Shown here one piece after another: positions 1 to 9,824 of a stretch of DNA of 64,000 nt. Source of the stretch: Winogradskyella psychrotolerans RS-3 (GTDB lineage Bacteria; Bacteroidota; Bacteroidia; Flavobacteriales; Flavobacteriaceae). The DNA lies in the NCBI RefSeq assembly GCF_000427335.1, contig NZ_ATMR01000128.1:1-64000 (forward strand). Reading direction: 5' to 3'. The translations under genes were made by a program, and so were the position numbers. The notes under the pieces are model-generated. The model did not search any database, was not told the DNA's origin, and saw only the letters and a program-made list of their open reading frames with translations. The first letter of the stretch is position 1. The number at the start of each line of letters is the position of its first letter.

Positions 1-10
1 TTTTTTGTGA

Positions 11-41
11 AGTCATTTCGAGTGGACCGAAGCAATCTCTT
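11..41. repeat. REP-like extragenic repeat, one arm
   Basis: The segment reads GTCATTTCGAGTG..CGAAGCAATCTC, resembling extragenic repeats that are common between genes of Bacteroidota. Only one arm is visible. A TTATTTCGAGTG-type relative occurs near 55474. The assignment rests on recall of the family, not on a search. Confidence 0.4.
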
Positions 42-295
42 ACAAGTTATTTATTTACTCAAAGCTTTGATAATACGTTCTTAGTCAATTATGATATTTC
101 GATAAAAACATACAGTTTAAACTTAATTTTACTTTTAAGTATTCAATATGTTTAGTAATAGTTAAAATAAAATAGTATCACATGTTGAAATAAAACTCTG
201 ATAATGAGAGCTTAAATATATGATTGTTAGGTTTATTATTTTTTCAGGAGGTATAGATGAAGTAAATATCAAAAATTTAGCATATATTCGTCTAA

Positions 296-317
296 ACGCA
301 TATTTCATCGTTAAATT
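296..317 (+). promoter_or_regulatory. GTATTTCATCG-type motif upstream of FIST gene
   Basis: ACGCATATTTCATCG is followed by an A/T-rich half site. It matches motifs at 27221, 46419 and 46470 (core TATTTC[A/G][T/G]CG). It lies 30 bp upstream of the FIST start codon and so could be an operator or part of the leader. The function is inferred only from recurrence. Confidence 0.35.
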
Positions 318-346
318 GTGTTTATCCTAACCTAACTTACCCAAGA

Positions 347-1474
347 ATGATTGTAGAGCAGTTATCTCTAAACGATTCAACATGGCATAATAGCATAAAC
401 AATATTGAGATTGTACCCAATGTAATCTTATTATTTGTGTCTCCTTTGTTTTATGCTAAAGCAGATTTGGTTAATCACTTATTGAAAATATACCCTGAGG
501 TAGACCTCTTGGGGTGTTCTACTGCAGGTGAAATATCTGGAATTACGGTTTCTGACGAAACCGTATCATTAACGGCAATTAAATTTGAAAAAGTACAGCA
601 TAGATTAGAAACAGTCGAAGTAGGAAATAGAGACGAAAGTTTTAATGCAGGTTTTAGTTTAGCTCAAAAACTTAGGTCTAATGATTTAAAACATATTCTA
701 TTATTTAGTGATGGGCTTAATGTTAATGGTTCAGATTTGGTGTCTGGTTTAAGAAGTATGTTACCAGAAACGGGTATTACCGGAGCTTTAGCTGGAGATG
801 GTTACAATTTTAAGGAAACCTTTGTGATTTCAAATGGTCTAATATCAGATGGCATTGTTGTTGGATTAGGCTTATATGGAGATCATTTAAAAGTGGGTTA
901 CAGTTCTAAGAGCGGATGGGATGGTTTTGGTATTGAGCGATTGGTAACTAAATCAGACAATAACGTATTGTACGAATTAGATGGTTTGCCGGCATTAAAA
1001 ATTTATAAATCATTTTTAGGCGATAGGGTAACAGACCTGTCAAGAGGAGCTTTGCGTTTTCCGCTTAGCATACGTGTCAATGAAACTGAAGAACCAGTTG
1101 TTAGAACAGTTGTAAGCTTCAATGAAGAGCATCAAAGTTTAACGTTTACGGACAGAATACCTGAAGGTGCGTTAGTTCGTTTAATGAATTCTAATGTTAA
1201 TCGATTAATTGATGGAGCAAAGGATTCTGCTAAAGAGGCTACTAATGTAATTAATAAAAATGCAGAACTAGCCATTTTAATCAGTTGTGCAGGAAGGCGA
1301 TTAATGCTTAAACAGTTGGTTGAAGAAGAGGTTGATGCTGTTAGGAATATTATTGGAGAAAAGCCAAAAATCACAGGTATTTATTCTTATGGTGAAATAG
1401 GACCGTATAGAGAATTTGCACCATGTAAATTTCATAATCAAACTATAACAATTACAATATTATCGGAATGCTAA
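347..1474 (+). CDS. FIST-domain signal transduction protein
   Basis: This 375-residue cytoplasmic protein has a FIST_N domain (about residues 25-215, with the GCSTAGEI motif near 55) followed by a FIST_C domain (about 220-365, ending in a GIYSYGEIGP motif). FIST proteins are thought to sense small ligands, possibly amino acids, and pass the signal to partner kinases or cyclases. There is no signal peptide or membrane segment. The gene is coupled to the hybrid histidine kinase that follows: the kinase start ATGCTAA overlaps this gene's stop. The leader carries a C/A-rich element shared with the giant adhesin gene. Family identity is confident; the ligand is unknown. Confidence 0.85.
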   Translation: MIVEQLSLNDSTWHNSINNIEIVPNVILLFVSPLFYAKADLVNHLLKIYPEVDLLGCSTAGEISGITVSDETVSLTAIKFEKVQHRLETVEVGNRDESFNAGFSLAQKLRSNDLKHILLFSDGLNVNGSDLVSGLRSMLPETGITGALAGDGYNFKETFVISNGLISDGIVVGLGLYGDHLKVGYSSKSGWDGFGIERLVTKSDNNVLYELDGLPALKIYKSFLGDRVTDLSRGALRFPLSIRVNETEEPVVRTVVSFNEEHQSLTFTDRIPEGALVRLMNSNVNRLIDGAKDSAKEATNVINKNAELAILISCAGRRLMLKQLVEEEVDAVRNIIGEKPKITGIYSYGEIGPYREFAPCKFHNQTITITILSEC

Positions 1475-3197
1475 ACGGTGATCGACATAGACTTTTAAGT
1501 AGGCAAATCGCTAAGGCAGGTTTTGACCCAGAAGATTTAGAAAAATTTAAATTTTTTTCGATGCTGTAAATGATGCCTATAATGGTTTTGATGATGATGT
1601 TAAAAATGCAGAAAATATTTTAGAAGAAAGCTCTAACGAACTTTTTAAAGCGAATCAAACTTTAAAATCTGAAGTTGTAAGAGCAGAATCTGAGATAAAC
1701 ATTATGGTTGATACGATTGAAGGTGTCATTTTTAAAACCGACATGGATGGCAATTTCAAGTATCTAAATAAAGGATGTTTAGAGTTAACAGGTATTTCAG
1801 CAGAAGACGCATTAAATAAAAATTATCTAGATTTTTTAATTGGTATTAATAATAGTGAAAACAAAAGACTTCAAACGTTTTTTTCGGACTACCATGAAGA
1901 TTTTGTTACCCTGTTTAAATTTTTCAAACCCACAGGGGAGAAGGTATGGATTCAACTGCGTTTGGTGCTTACATACGATGATGATGGCTTAGCTAACGGC
2001 ACTATTGGTACAATGACCGATGTTACGCAATTGAAGGAAACAGAAATTAAACTAAATCTAGCCAATAAAACTAAGGACGAATTTTTATCTACAATGTCAC
2101 ATGAAATCAGAACACCATTAAACGCCGTTATTGGTATGTCTGATATTCTATTAATGGAAAATTTTTTGCCAGAGCAATTAGAAAATCTTCAAGTATTAAA
2201 ATATTCTAGTGAGCATTTATTAGCTTTAATTAATGATCTTTTAAATCTCAATAAATTTAAATCTAATGAAGTAAAATTAGCTGAAGATGATTTTAACCTT
2301 TCAGAACTAATTCAAAATATTCAATTACATTTTAAGCATACGGCGGTTAATAAGAGTCTAAGTTTTGAAACCATATTAGATAGCTGTATTCCTGCTGTTT
2401 TAAAAGGAGATAGTTTAAAACTATCTCAAGTCTTAAAAAACCTACTGAGTAATGCTTTTAAATTTACTCATAAAGGAGGTATTGTTTTTAAGGTAGAATT
2501 ATTAAGTTCAGACTTAGATGTTACAATAATTAGATTTAGCGTAAAAGATTCGGGTATTGGAGTCTCTTATAATAAACAAAAAGATATTTTTAAAAGTTTT
2601 GTGCAAGCCAGTGATAACACGTCTCAATTATATGGTGGTTCTGGGCTTGGGTTATACATATGTAAAGAACTTTTAAGTATTCAATCTACAAGTCTGCAAT
2701 TAGAAAGTGTTGAGGGAGAAGGGTCAAAATTTTGGTTTGATATTTCACTTAAAAATTCAGATAATGAAAGTGCTTTAAAACAAAATCATATATCAAAAAC
2801 AAATCCAATTGCTTTAAAAGTGCTCGTAGCAGAAGATAACCAAATTAATGCTTTGGTACTTAAAAAGTTATTTAATAAGTGGGAAGTCACCTATGAAATA
2901 GCAAAAAACGGGCAAGAGCTTTTAGATATATATGATCAAAAAGATTTTGATTTAATTTTAATGGATTTGCAAATGCCAATATTAAATGGATATGACACCA
3001 CTAGATTTATTAGAAAGATGAATGATAAAAGTAAATCTACAGTTCCAATTATTGCGCTTACTGCTTTTTCTCAGTCTGAAGTTAAAGAAAAGACAAAACG
3101 TTATAAAATGAATGGTTATCTCAGTAAACCATTTAATGTTAATGAACTGCATGAGCTTCTAAGTTTTTATAGTGTTAGAAAACAAGAAGCCGTTTAG
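1468..3197 (+). CDS. PAS hybrid sensor histidine kinase, apparent frameshift
   Basis: The kinase is read as one gene of about 577 residues starting at ATG 1468, which overlaps the FIST stop. The frame breaks at a T7 run (1552-1558); eight Ts would restore it. The N-terminus is a coiled-coil-like region (about 1-80). A PAS domain follows, then HisKA with the H-box STMSHEIRTPLNAVIG, HATPase_c (NLLSNAFKF and GSGLGLYI boxes) and a C-terminal receiver domain with ED, phospho-acceptor D in LILMDLQMP and K in SKPF. There are no membrane segments, so it is a cytosolic kinase probably driven by the FIST protein. The break may be a sequencing error (five similar cases occur in this window); programmed -1 slippage on T7 is less likely. 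Confidence 0.8.
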
Positions 3198-3230
3198 AGG
3201 TTTTAATCTAAGATTTTAGTATTTTAGTAC

Positions 3231-4508
3231 ATGCAAGAAGACTTCCTTCATTACATATGGAAACATAAAGCCTTCAATACGTCTTTGTTACAAACAACAA
3301 AAGATGAGTCTATTGCTATTACTAATTTAGGCCAACACAATCATAATTCTGGTCCAGATTTCTTCAATGCGCAATTGAGTATTGCTAATCAGCTTTGGGC
3401 TGGTAATGTTGAAATTCATATTAAATCGTCGGATTGGTATGTGCATAATCATGAAGTTGATAAAGCTTATGATAATGTAATTCTTCATGTAGTTTGGGAG
3501 CACGATACCGAAATTTTTAGAAAAGATAATTCTGAAATTCCTACTCTAGAATTAAAACACTACGTTGATAAATCGCTACTCCATAAATATCAAAAACTGA
3601 TGCAATCAAAATCGTGGATTAATTGCGAATCTGATTTCAATGGCGTTGATGATTTTCTACTTAATAATTGGTTAGAGCGTCTTTATATAGAGCGCTTAGA
3701 GGAGAAATCAAAAACTATTCAACACTTATTAGAATCTTCCAATAACGATTGGGAAACCGTGTTATTCAAAATGCTATTGAAAAACTTTGGTTTAAAAGTT
3801 AATGGTGATCCTTTTTTAAGTTTGGCAAATTCTTTTGATTTTTCTATAATTAGAAAATTGCAAAAGGATGTTTTAAATTTGGAAGCTTTGTTTTTTGGAC
3901 AATCTGGTTTACTAGAAGAAAGTACTATTGAAGATATTTATTTTTTAGACCTTAAGCAGCGGTATGGATTCCTAAAACGAAAATTTGAATTAGATAACAA
4001 TGGAGTTCTACCGTTACAGTTTTTTAGATTGAGACCGCCAAATTTTCCAACGATACGTTTATCTCAATTTGCTAATTTGTATAGTTCAGAACCGAATTTG
4101 TTTTCAAAAGTGATGGATTTAAATACACGACAGGAGTTTTATAACTTCTTAGATATAGGCGTTACGCAGTTTTGGATGACGCATTATACATTTGCAAAAT
4201 CATCTAAGCCTTATAAAAAAGGAATCACCAAGTCTTTTATAGATTTATTAATTATTAATACAATTATTCCATTAAAATTCAGCTACGCAAAAGCACAAGG
4301 AAAATCGATTGAAGACACTATTTTTCAGCTTTTAAAAGACATTAAAATGGAAAACAATAGTATTGTGTCTAAATTTCTAGACTTAAAAACTATTGAGAAG
4401 AACTCCTTAAATTCTCAAGCTTTATTGCAATTAAAGCATCAGTATTGTGATAAAAATAAGTGTTTGCAATGTGCTATTGGTAATAGCTTTATCGTGAAAA
4501 TTAAGTAA
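3231..4508 (+). CDS. DUF2851 family protein
   Basis: A 425-residue soluble protein typical of Bacteroidota. The N-terminal part has conserved NHNSGPDFFNAQ and GNVEIHIKSSDWYVHNH motifs. The PDF...VEIHIK arrangement resembles a PD-(D/E)XK nuclease fold, but that is my inference. The C-terminus carries clustered cysteines (CDKNKCLQC) that could bind a metal. It starts 33 bp after the kinase stop on the same strand. No function has been established for the family that I can name. Confidence 0.75.
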   Translation: MQEDFLHYIWKHKAFNTSLLQTTKDESIAITNLGQHNHNSGPDFFNAQLSIANQLWAGNVEIHIKSSDWYVHNHEVDKAYDNVILHVVWEHDTEIFRKDNSEIPTLELKHYVDKSLLHKYQKLMQSKSWINCESDFNGVDDFLLNNWLERLYIERLEEKSKTIQHLLESSNNDWETVLFKMLLKNFGLKVNGDPFLSLANSFDFSIIRKLQKDVLNLEALFFGQSGLLEESTIEDIYFLDLKQRYGFLKRKFELDNNGVLPLQFFRLRPPNFPTIRLSQFANLYSSEPNLFSKVMDLNTRQEFYNFLDIGVTQFWMTHYTFAKSSKPYKKGITKSFIDLLIINTIIPLKFSYAKAQGKSIEDTIFQLLKDIKMENNSIVSKFLDLKTIEKNSLNSQALLQLKHQYCDKNKCLQCAIGNSFIVKIK

Positions 4509-4548
4509 CTTGCAACAAGTATCCTAAATAAACAATAGATATAAACGC

Positions 4549-4776
4549 ATGAATTGGTTCTACAACCTCTTATTATATTTTCAAAAACGTGGCTATTATG
4601 TTTGTCAACGTATAGCAGATCGTTTAGGGATTAGAGCAAAAATTGTAAGAACTTCTTTTATATATCTTACGTTTGTTACTGTAGGTTTCGGATTTGCACT
4701 CTATTTATTCTTAGCCTTTTGGATGCGTATTAAAGATATCGTGTATACAAAACGGTCTTCAGTTTTCGATTTATAA
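4549..4776 (+). CDS. PspC-domain small membrane protein
   Basis: A 75-residue protein consisting of little more than a PspC domain: an amphipathic N-terminal segment, then a hydrophobic stretch (about residues 36-60) that should span the membrane. PspC proteins act in envelope stress responses (phage shock) in other bacteria, but in Bacteroidota stand-alone copies are mostly uncharacterised. It lies 41 bp after DUF2851 and 16 bp before the channel gene, so the three may be co-transcribed. Confidence 0.7.
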   Translation: MNWFYNLLLYFQKRGYYVCQRIADRLGIRAKIVRTSFIYLTFVTVGFGFALYLFLAFWMRIKDIVYTKRSSVFDL

Positions 4777-4791
4777 TTATGTTGATGTCAT

Positions 4792-5814
4792 ATGGATAAT
4801 CCGTTATTAAAACTTTATAGGTCTAAGATCTACACAGCCATAATGATGTTGGTTTTGTTGCTTTGTATAGGCGTTTTAGGTTATAGATTTATTTCGGGGT
4901 ATTTATGGCTAGATGCTGTTTATATGACGGTGATTACAGTAACAACTGTTGGTTTTGCGGAAGTCATCCCTCTCGATCCCGTTTCTAAAATTTTTACTAT
5001 TTTTTTAATTTTAACCAGTGTGGTAATTGTTGGTTATGCCATTTCTATCATAACTGATTACATTCTTAGTAGAAATAATATGGAAGATATAAAACAACGT
5101 AAGATGCAAAAGAAAATTGATGCAATGCTCAATCATATCATTATTTGTGGTTATGGCCGTAACGGTAAACAAGCAGCAAAAAAACTAAGTGATTACGGAA
5201 AGCCTTTTGTAATTATAGAACGTAATAAAGATATTATTGAAAAATGTCAAGACGATACTATAGCTTTTATTGAAGGAAATGCCAACGAAGACGAAACCCT
5301 TTTTGCTGCAGGTATTGAAAAAGCGAGTACGCTAATTTGCGCCTTGCCAAATGATGCAGATAATTTATTTGTGGTATTATCGGCTCGGCAGATTAATGCT
5401 AAATTATCTATTATTAGTAGAGCTTCTGAGGAAACATCCTATAATAAATTGAAATTAGCAGGTGCTAACAATGTTATTTTACCAGATAAAATAGGAGGAG
5501 ATCATATGGCATCTTTAGTGGTGATTCCAGATTTGGTAGAGTTTATCGACAACTTAGGTATTGTAGGAGAACGCAACATTAATATTGAAGAAGTTAAAGT
5601 AGAACAACTTTATAATATGAATGAAGTTAAAACAATAAGGGACTTGGATTTACGTAAAAACACGGGCTGTACAGTCATTGGTTTTAAGGATGATAAAGGC
5701 GAGTATATTGTGAATCCTGAAGCAGATACAAAATTAATTCCTGGCTCAAAAATCATTGTTTTAGGACGTCCAGAACAGATTATAAAATTGAATTCTGAGT
5801 ACAATATTGAATAA
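4792..5814 (+). CDS. Two-TM potassium channel with RCK (TrkA) domain
   Basis: A 340-residue protein. TM1 lies at about 15-33, a pore loop at about 40-56, TM2 at about 60-82, then a TrkA_N/RCK Rossmann domain with GYGRNGKQ (about 117-124) and a TrkA_C domain (about 255-335). This is the MthK-like layout of ligand-gated K+ channels, in which RCK domains bind Ca2+ or nucleotides. The selectivity filter reads TVTTVGFAE rather than TVGYGD, so selectivity may differ. An intrinsic terminator follows directly. Confidence 0.85.
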   Translation: MDNPLLKLYRSKIYTAIMMLVLLLCIGVLGYRFISGYLWLDAVYMTVITVTTVGFAEVIPLDPVSKIFTIFLILTSVVIVGYAISIITDYILSRNNMEDIKQRKMQKKIDAMLNHIIICGYGRNGKQAAKKLSDYGKPFVIIERNKDIIEKCQDDTIAFIEGNANEDETLFAAGIEKASTLICALPNDADNLFVVLSARQINAKLSIISRASEETSYNKLKLAGANNVILPDKIGGDHMASLVVIPDLVEFIDNLGIVGERNINIEEVKVEQLYNMNEVKTIRDLDLRKNTGCTVIGFKDDKGEYIVNPEADTKLIPGSKIIVLGRPEQIIKLNSEYNIE

Positions 5815-5833
5815 GTAATACATTCATTTTATG

Positions 5834-5864
5834 AGTTGAGACTTTACAAGCTCAATTTTTTTTT
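5834..5864 (+). terminator. Intrinsic terminator after channel gene
   Basis: TTGAG...CTCAA stem (5836-5840 with 5851-5855) followed by nine Ts. Confidence 0.65.
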
Positions 5865-5924
5865 GCATCTTGTCGTCTTTAAAACGCAATAACTAACCAT
5901 AAAACTAACTAATAACTACAACTC

Positions 5925-7625
5925 ATGAAGAAATATCTTCTATCAATTTTTACAATTTTATTACCCTTTTTGACTTTCGCACAAGAAACAACTTCCGAAA
6001 AAATTGATACTATTTTTAAGGATTACACAGGTTGGTTTGTTGAAGCTATTTTTTATGAAATTCCATTTTCGGAAACCTATAAAATTCCTTGGGTACTTAT
6101 TGTATTAGTTGGAGGTGCTTTGTTTTTTACTATTTATTTTAAATTTATCAATATTACAGGTTTTAGAATGGCTATTAGAGTTGTTAGAGGACAGTATGAA
6201 GATATTGAAAAACATGGTGCTGATAATTTATATGGAGATAATGCATCAGAAAACTTAGCAGATATTCAGCAAATTGATGCTGATAAAATAAGTGCAGATA
6301 CGCTTTACGGAGATAGTACAAGTAATGAAAAAGAAGATGTTATTGAAACGATAAGAGATGAAAGTGCAGACGGTGAAGTTTCGCACTTTCAAGCTTTAAC
6401 AGCAGCACTGTCTGCTACTGTTGGTTTGGGTAATATTGCAGGTGTTGCCGTAGCCTTATCTATTGGTGGGCCTGGTGCAACATTTTGGATGATTGTTGCT
6501 GGTTTATTAGGTATGGCTTCAAAATTTGCAGAATGTACACTTGGTGTAAAATATAGAGATGTTGGTGAAGATGGTACCGTTTATGGTGGTCCAATGTATT
6601 ACCTAACTAAAGGTTTAAAAGCCAAAGGTATGGGTGGTTTTGGTAAAGTATTAGCTGTATTATTTGCCATATTTGTTATAGGAGGATCTTTTGGAGGTGG
6701 AAATATGTTCCAAGCCAATCAAGCTGCTGCACAATTCGTTAAGGTATTCGATTTAGATCCAGCGTCTAACGCAGGTATGTATTTTGGTATGGTTATGGCT
6801 GTACTTGTGGCTATAGTAATTATTGGTGGAATTAAGCGTATTGCTAAGGTGACTGAAAAAGTAGTGCCGTTTATGGCTGGAATATATGTATTAGCGGCTT
6901 TAATAATTTTAGGAGCTAATTTTAGCTTAATTGATGATGCTTTCGCATTGATTTATCACGGAGCTTTTTCAGGACTAGGAATAGCAGGTGGACTTGTAGG
7001 TGTAATGATTCAAGGTATTAGAAGAGGTGCATTTTCTAACGAAGCAGGAGTTGGTTCTGCAGCTATTGCGCACTCTGCCGTACGTACAAAATATCCAGCT
7101 TCAGAAGGTATTGTGGCGCTTTTAGAACCGTTTGTAGATACTGTTGTAATTTGTACAATGACCGCTTTAGTAATTGTAATTACTAATTTTGATGGTCAAT
7201 TTATGGAGTATGGAGTAGAAATTACAGAAGGTGTAGAACTTACAGCTATAGCTTTTGATTCTGTAATTCCACATTTCTCAATTATATTGACTATTGCAGT
7301 AATATTATTCGCTTTTTCAACTATGATTTCATGGTCGTACTACGGTATGCAAGGTTGGGTGTTTTTATTCGGAAAAGGTAAAATATCTGATTTAGCTTAT
7401 AAAGTGTTGTTCTTATTCTTTGTTGTTGTTGGAGCGTCCATTAGTTTAGGTGCTGTTATTAATTTCTCTGATGCTATGATTTTTGCAATGGTAGTACCGA
7501 ATATAATTGGTGTAATTATATTATCACCTATTATTAAAATGGAATTAAAGAAATACTACAAGGCAATTAATGTTAAGAATGATGCTATTGAAGAAGGTGC
7601 AGAAGATTTAAATGAAATATTATAA
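5925..7625 (+). CDS. Alanine/sodium symporter family (AGCS) transporter
   Basis: A 566-residue integral membrane protein of the alanine or glycine:cation symporter family, importing small neutral amino acids with Na+. It has an N-terminal hydrophobic segment ending in a signal-peptide-like FAQ, a first TM near 55-75, the conserved ALSATVGLGNIAGVA motif (about 160) and the GIRRGAFSNEAGVGSAAIAH signature (about 345). Between the first segment and the core lies an acidic insertion of about 60 residues (about 95-155) holding two related units, ADNLYGDNAS and ADTLYGDSTS. The leader before the start codon is A/C-rich and unstructured. It has its own terminator-bounded upstream region and so is probably transcribed alone or with the HhH gene downstream. 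Confidence 0.9.
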   Translation: MKKYLLSIFTILLPFLTFAQETTSEKIDTIFKDYTGWFVEAIFYEIPFSETYKIPWVLIVLVGGALFFTIYFKFINITGFRMAIRVVRGQYEDIEKHGADNLYGDNASENLADIQQIDADKISADTLYGDSTSNEKEDVIETIRDESADGEVSHFQALTAALSATVGLGNIAGVAVALSIGGPGATFWMIVAGLLGMASKFAECTLGVKYRDVGEDGTVYGGPMYYLTKGLKAKGMGGFGKVLAVLFAIFVIGGSFGGGNMFQANQAAAQFVKVFDLDPASNAGMYFGMVMAVLVAIVIIGGIKRIAKVTEKVVPFMAGIYVLAALIILGANFSLIDDAFALIYHGAFSGLGIAGGLVGVMIQGIRRGAFSNEAGVGSAAIAHSAVRTKYPASEGIVALLEPFVDTVVICTMTALVIVITNFDGQFMEYGVEITEGVELTAIAFDSVIPHFSIILTIAVILFAFSTMISWSYYGMQGWVFLFGKGKISDLAYKVLFLFFVVVGASISLGAVINFSDAMIFAMVVPNIIGVIILSPIIKMELKKYYKAINVKNDAIEEGAEDLNEIL

Positions 7626-7642
7626 ATAAACAATAATCTCAT

Positions 7643-8530
7643 ATGAAATCCCATTTCCAGTTTTCTAATCAACAGCGGAATGGGATTTTTCTATTGTTAG
7701 CAATTGTACTCATTGGTCAGTGTGTATATTGGTTTGCTCCCAATAGCTTTACGAGGTCTAATAAAGACCTTGCTGAAAATCAAAATCAATTAGAGGCTTT
7801 TAAAAACGAATTAGATTCACTTCGTTTGGTTGAACTAGAAAATAGTAAACCAAAAATCTATCCATTCAACCCCAATTACATTACAGATTATAAAGGCTAT
7901 ACTTTAGGAATGACCAATGAAGAAACCGATAGACTTCATAAATTTAGAGAAACAAATCAATGGGTGAATTCTGCCAAACAGTTTCAACACGTCACTAAAG
8001 TTTCAGATTCTTTTTTAGAAACTATTTCATCCTATTTTAAATTTCCAGAATGGGTAACGAATCCTAAACCAAAAACTCAAGCGTTTTCAAATTCCTATTC
8101 AAGTAACACAAAACCAAAATCATTTGATCAAAAAACAGATTTAAATAGCGCCACGGCTGCTCAATTAAAGAAAGTGTATGGAGTAGGTGAGAAGCTATCT
8201 GAACGTATTATTACCTATCGCACTAAATTTAGAGGTGGTTTTATTGCAGATATACAGTTGAGTGAAGTTTATGGTTTATCTCCAGAAGTTATAGAGCGTA
8301 TTCAAAATGACTTCACGGTTAAAACACCACGAGCAATTAAAACCTTTAATATCAATACCGCAACTAGAGATGAATTAGTAACCATTCAGTATATAGATTA
8401 TGAAGTCGCAAATAATATTATTGAAGAACGGACGCTAAGAGACGGCTTTAATTCTTTAGAGGATTTAACAAAAGTAGAAGATTTTCCTATCCAAAAAATC
8501 GAGATAATTAAGTTATATTTGCATCTCTAA
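7643..8530 (+). CDS. Helix-hairpin-helix (ComEA-like) protein
   Basis: A 295-residue protein with an N-terminal membrane anchor (about 15-33) and a C-terminal region with repeated helix-hairpin-helix units (about 167-195, 195-225 and 240-290), with LNSATAAQLKKVYGVGEKL and INTATRDELVTI type motifs. HhH units bind DNA non-specifically. ComEA proteins use them for DNA uptake, but the anchored multi-HhH form of Bacteroidota is not characterised. It sits 17 bp after the symporter. Its 3' end contains the likely promoter of the next gene. Confidence 0.75.
   Translation: MKSHFQFSNQQRNGIFLLLAIVLIGQCVYWFAPNSFTRSNKDLAENQNQLEAFKNELDSLRLVELENSKPKIYPFNPNYITDYKGYTLGMTNEETDRLHKFRETNQWVNSAKQFQHVTKVSDSFLETISSYFKFPEWVTNPKPKTQAFSNSYSSNTKPKSFDQKTDLNSATAAQLKKVYGVGEKLSERIITYRTKFRGGFIADIQLSEVYGLSPEVIERIQNDFTVKTPRAIKTFNINTATRDELVTIQYIDYEVANNIIEERTLRDGFNSLEDLTKVEDFPIQKIEIIKLYLHL
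8514..8521 (+). promoter_or_regulatory. Bacteroidota -7 element for acyl-CoA dehydrogenase gene
   Basis: TATATTTG matches the TAnnTTTG element 22 bp before the start codon, inside the 3' end of the HhH gene. No clear TTG -33 element is visible. Confidence 0.45.
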
Positions 8531-8543
8531 TAAACAATAATTT

Positions 8544-9710
8544 ATGTCTAATTTATATTTCACTGAAGAGCACAATTTATTCCGGGAAAGTCTCAGGAGT
8601 TTCTTACAAAAAGAAGTGGTGCCGCATATTGACAAATGGGAAGAAACAGGTCACATAGAACGTTTCATCTGGAAGAAGTTTGGTGATATGGGATATTTTG
8701 GTTTGGCAACACCAGAAGCCTATGGTGGATTGGATTTAGATTTATTTTATACGGTGATTTTTCTTGAAGAATTACAACGCATCAACTCTGGTGGATTTGC
8801 AGCAGCAATGTGGGCACATGCTTATTTAGCAATGACACACTTAAACAAAGAAGGTAACCACGAGCAAAAAGAAAAATATCTTACACCAAGTGCATTAGGT
8901 GATGCTATAGGTTGTCTTTGTATTACAGAGCCTTTTGGCGGAAGTGACGTTGCAGGTATGCGAACAACGGCAGCTAAAAAAGGTGATACCTATGTAATTA
9001 ACGGCTCTAAAACGTTTATTACCAATGGTGTTTATAGCGATTATTTAGTAGTTGCGGCTAAAACGAGTCCTGAATTAGGAAATAAAGGCATTAGTATTTT
9101 TGTAATGGATAGGGATACTCCTGGTATTTCTGCGACCAAATTAGATAAGTTAGGTTGGAGAGCGTCAGATACAGGGGAAATTGCATTTGATAATGTGGTG
9201 ATTCCTGCTTCAAATATAATGGGAGAAGAAGGGCAAGGATTTCCATATATAATGCAACACTTTTCATTAGAGCGTTTAATTATGGGTGTAAATTCTCATG
9301 CTAGAGCACAATATGCTTTAGAATACGCAAAACAATACATGTCTGAAAGAACTGCTTTCGGAAGAACCATTGATAAATTTCAAGCCTTAAGACATACTTA
9401 TGCAGATTGTGAAACACAAATGGAAATTTGTAAGCAATTCAATTATTACGTTGCTAAACGTTTAGATATGGGAGATTATGTTGTGAAAGAAGCGACGATG
9501 TCTAAGTTACAATCCACAAAGATGGCCGATGATGTTATTTACCAATGTCTGCAATTTTTAGGAGGTTACGGTTATATGGAAGATTATCCTTTAGCACGTA
9601 TGTCTAGAGATAGTCGATTAGGACCAATTGGAGGAGGAACATCAGAAATACTAAAAGAAATCATTGCTAAAATGGTAATCGATAATAAAGATTATAAGCC
9701 AGCGACTTAA
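8544..9710 (+). CDS. Acyl-CoA dehydrogenase
   Basis: A 388-residue FAD enzyme with the three standard acyl-CoA dehydrogenase domains: N-terminal helical (about 8-120), middle beta-sheet domain with CITEPFGGSDVAG (about 130) and C-terminal helical (about 235-380) with RTAFGRTIDKFQALR and GGGTSEILKEIIAK. The usual catalytic Glu before GTSEI is Gly here. The Glu in SLERLIMG (about 245) occupies the position used by isovaleryl- and long-chain-type enzymes, so it is probably the base. The substrate cannot be read from sequence; glutaryl-CoA or branched-chain roles are possible. A terminator follows. Confidence 0.88.
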   Translation: MSNLYFTEEHNLFRESLRSFLQKEVVPHIDKWEETGHIERFIWKKFGDMGYFGLATPEAYGGLDLDLFYTVIFLEELQRINSGGFAAAMWAHAYLAMTHLNKEGNHEQKEKYLTPSALGDAIGCLCITEPFGGSDVAGMRTTAAKKGDTYVINGSKTFITNGVYSDYLVVAAKTSPELGNKGISIFVMDRDTPGISATKLDKLGWRASDTGEIAFDNVVIPASNIMGEEGQGFPYIMQHFSLERLIMGVNSHARAQYALEYAKQYMSERTAFGRTIDKFQALRHTYADCETQMEICKQFNYYVAKRLDMGDYVVKEATMSKLQSTKMADDVIYQCLQFLGGYGYMEDYPLARMSRDSRLGPIGGGTSEILKEIIAKMVIDNKDYKPAT

Positions 9711-9736
9711 TAGCGTATATAGAAATATATAATTTA

Positions 9737-9764
9737 AAATCCTGCTATTCGGCAGGATTTTTTT
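9737..9764 (+). terminator. Intrinsic terminator after acyl-CoA dehydrogenase
   Basis: AATCCTGC / GCAGGATT 8-bp stem with a 6-nt loop, followed by a T-run. Confidence 0.85.
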
Positions 9765-9824
9765 GTTCTTACTCAATATTAGTTGAAGTTAATAGTTATA
9801 TTTAAAATTCATCAAACAAGTTTA

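Larger units (their letters stand above)
1..346. other. Intergenic region at window start
   Basis: No coding region is supported here. It holds a REP-like repeat (about 11-41), AT-rich sequence, a GTATTTC-type motif copy (296-317) and a C/A-rich leader (326-339) just before the FIST start codon. I could not identify a convincing TTG/TAnnTTTG promoter. Confidence 0.6.
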
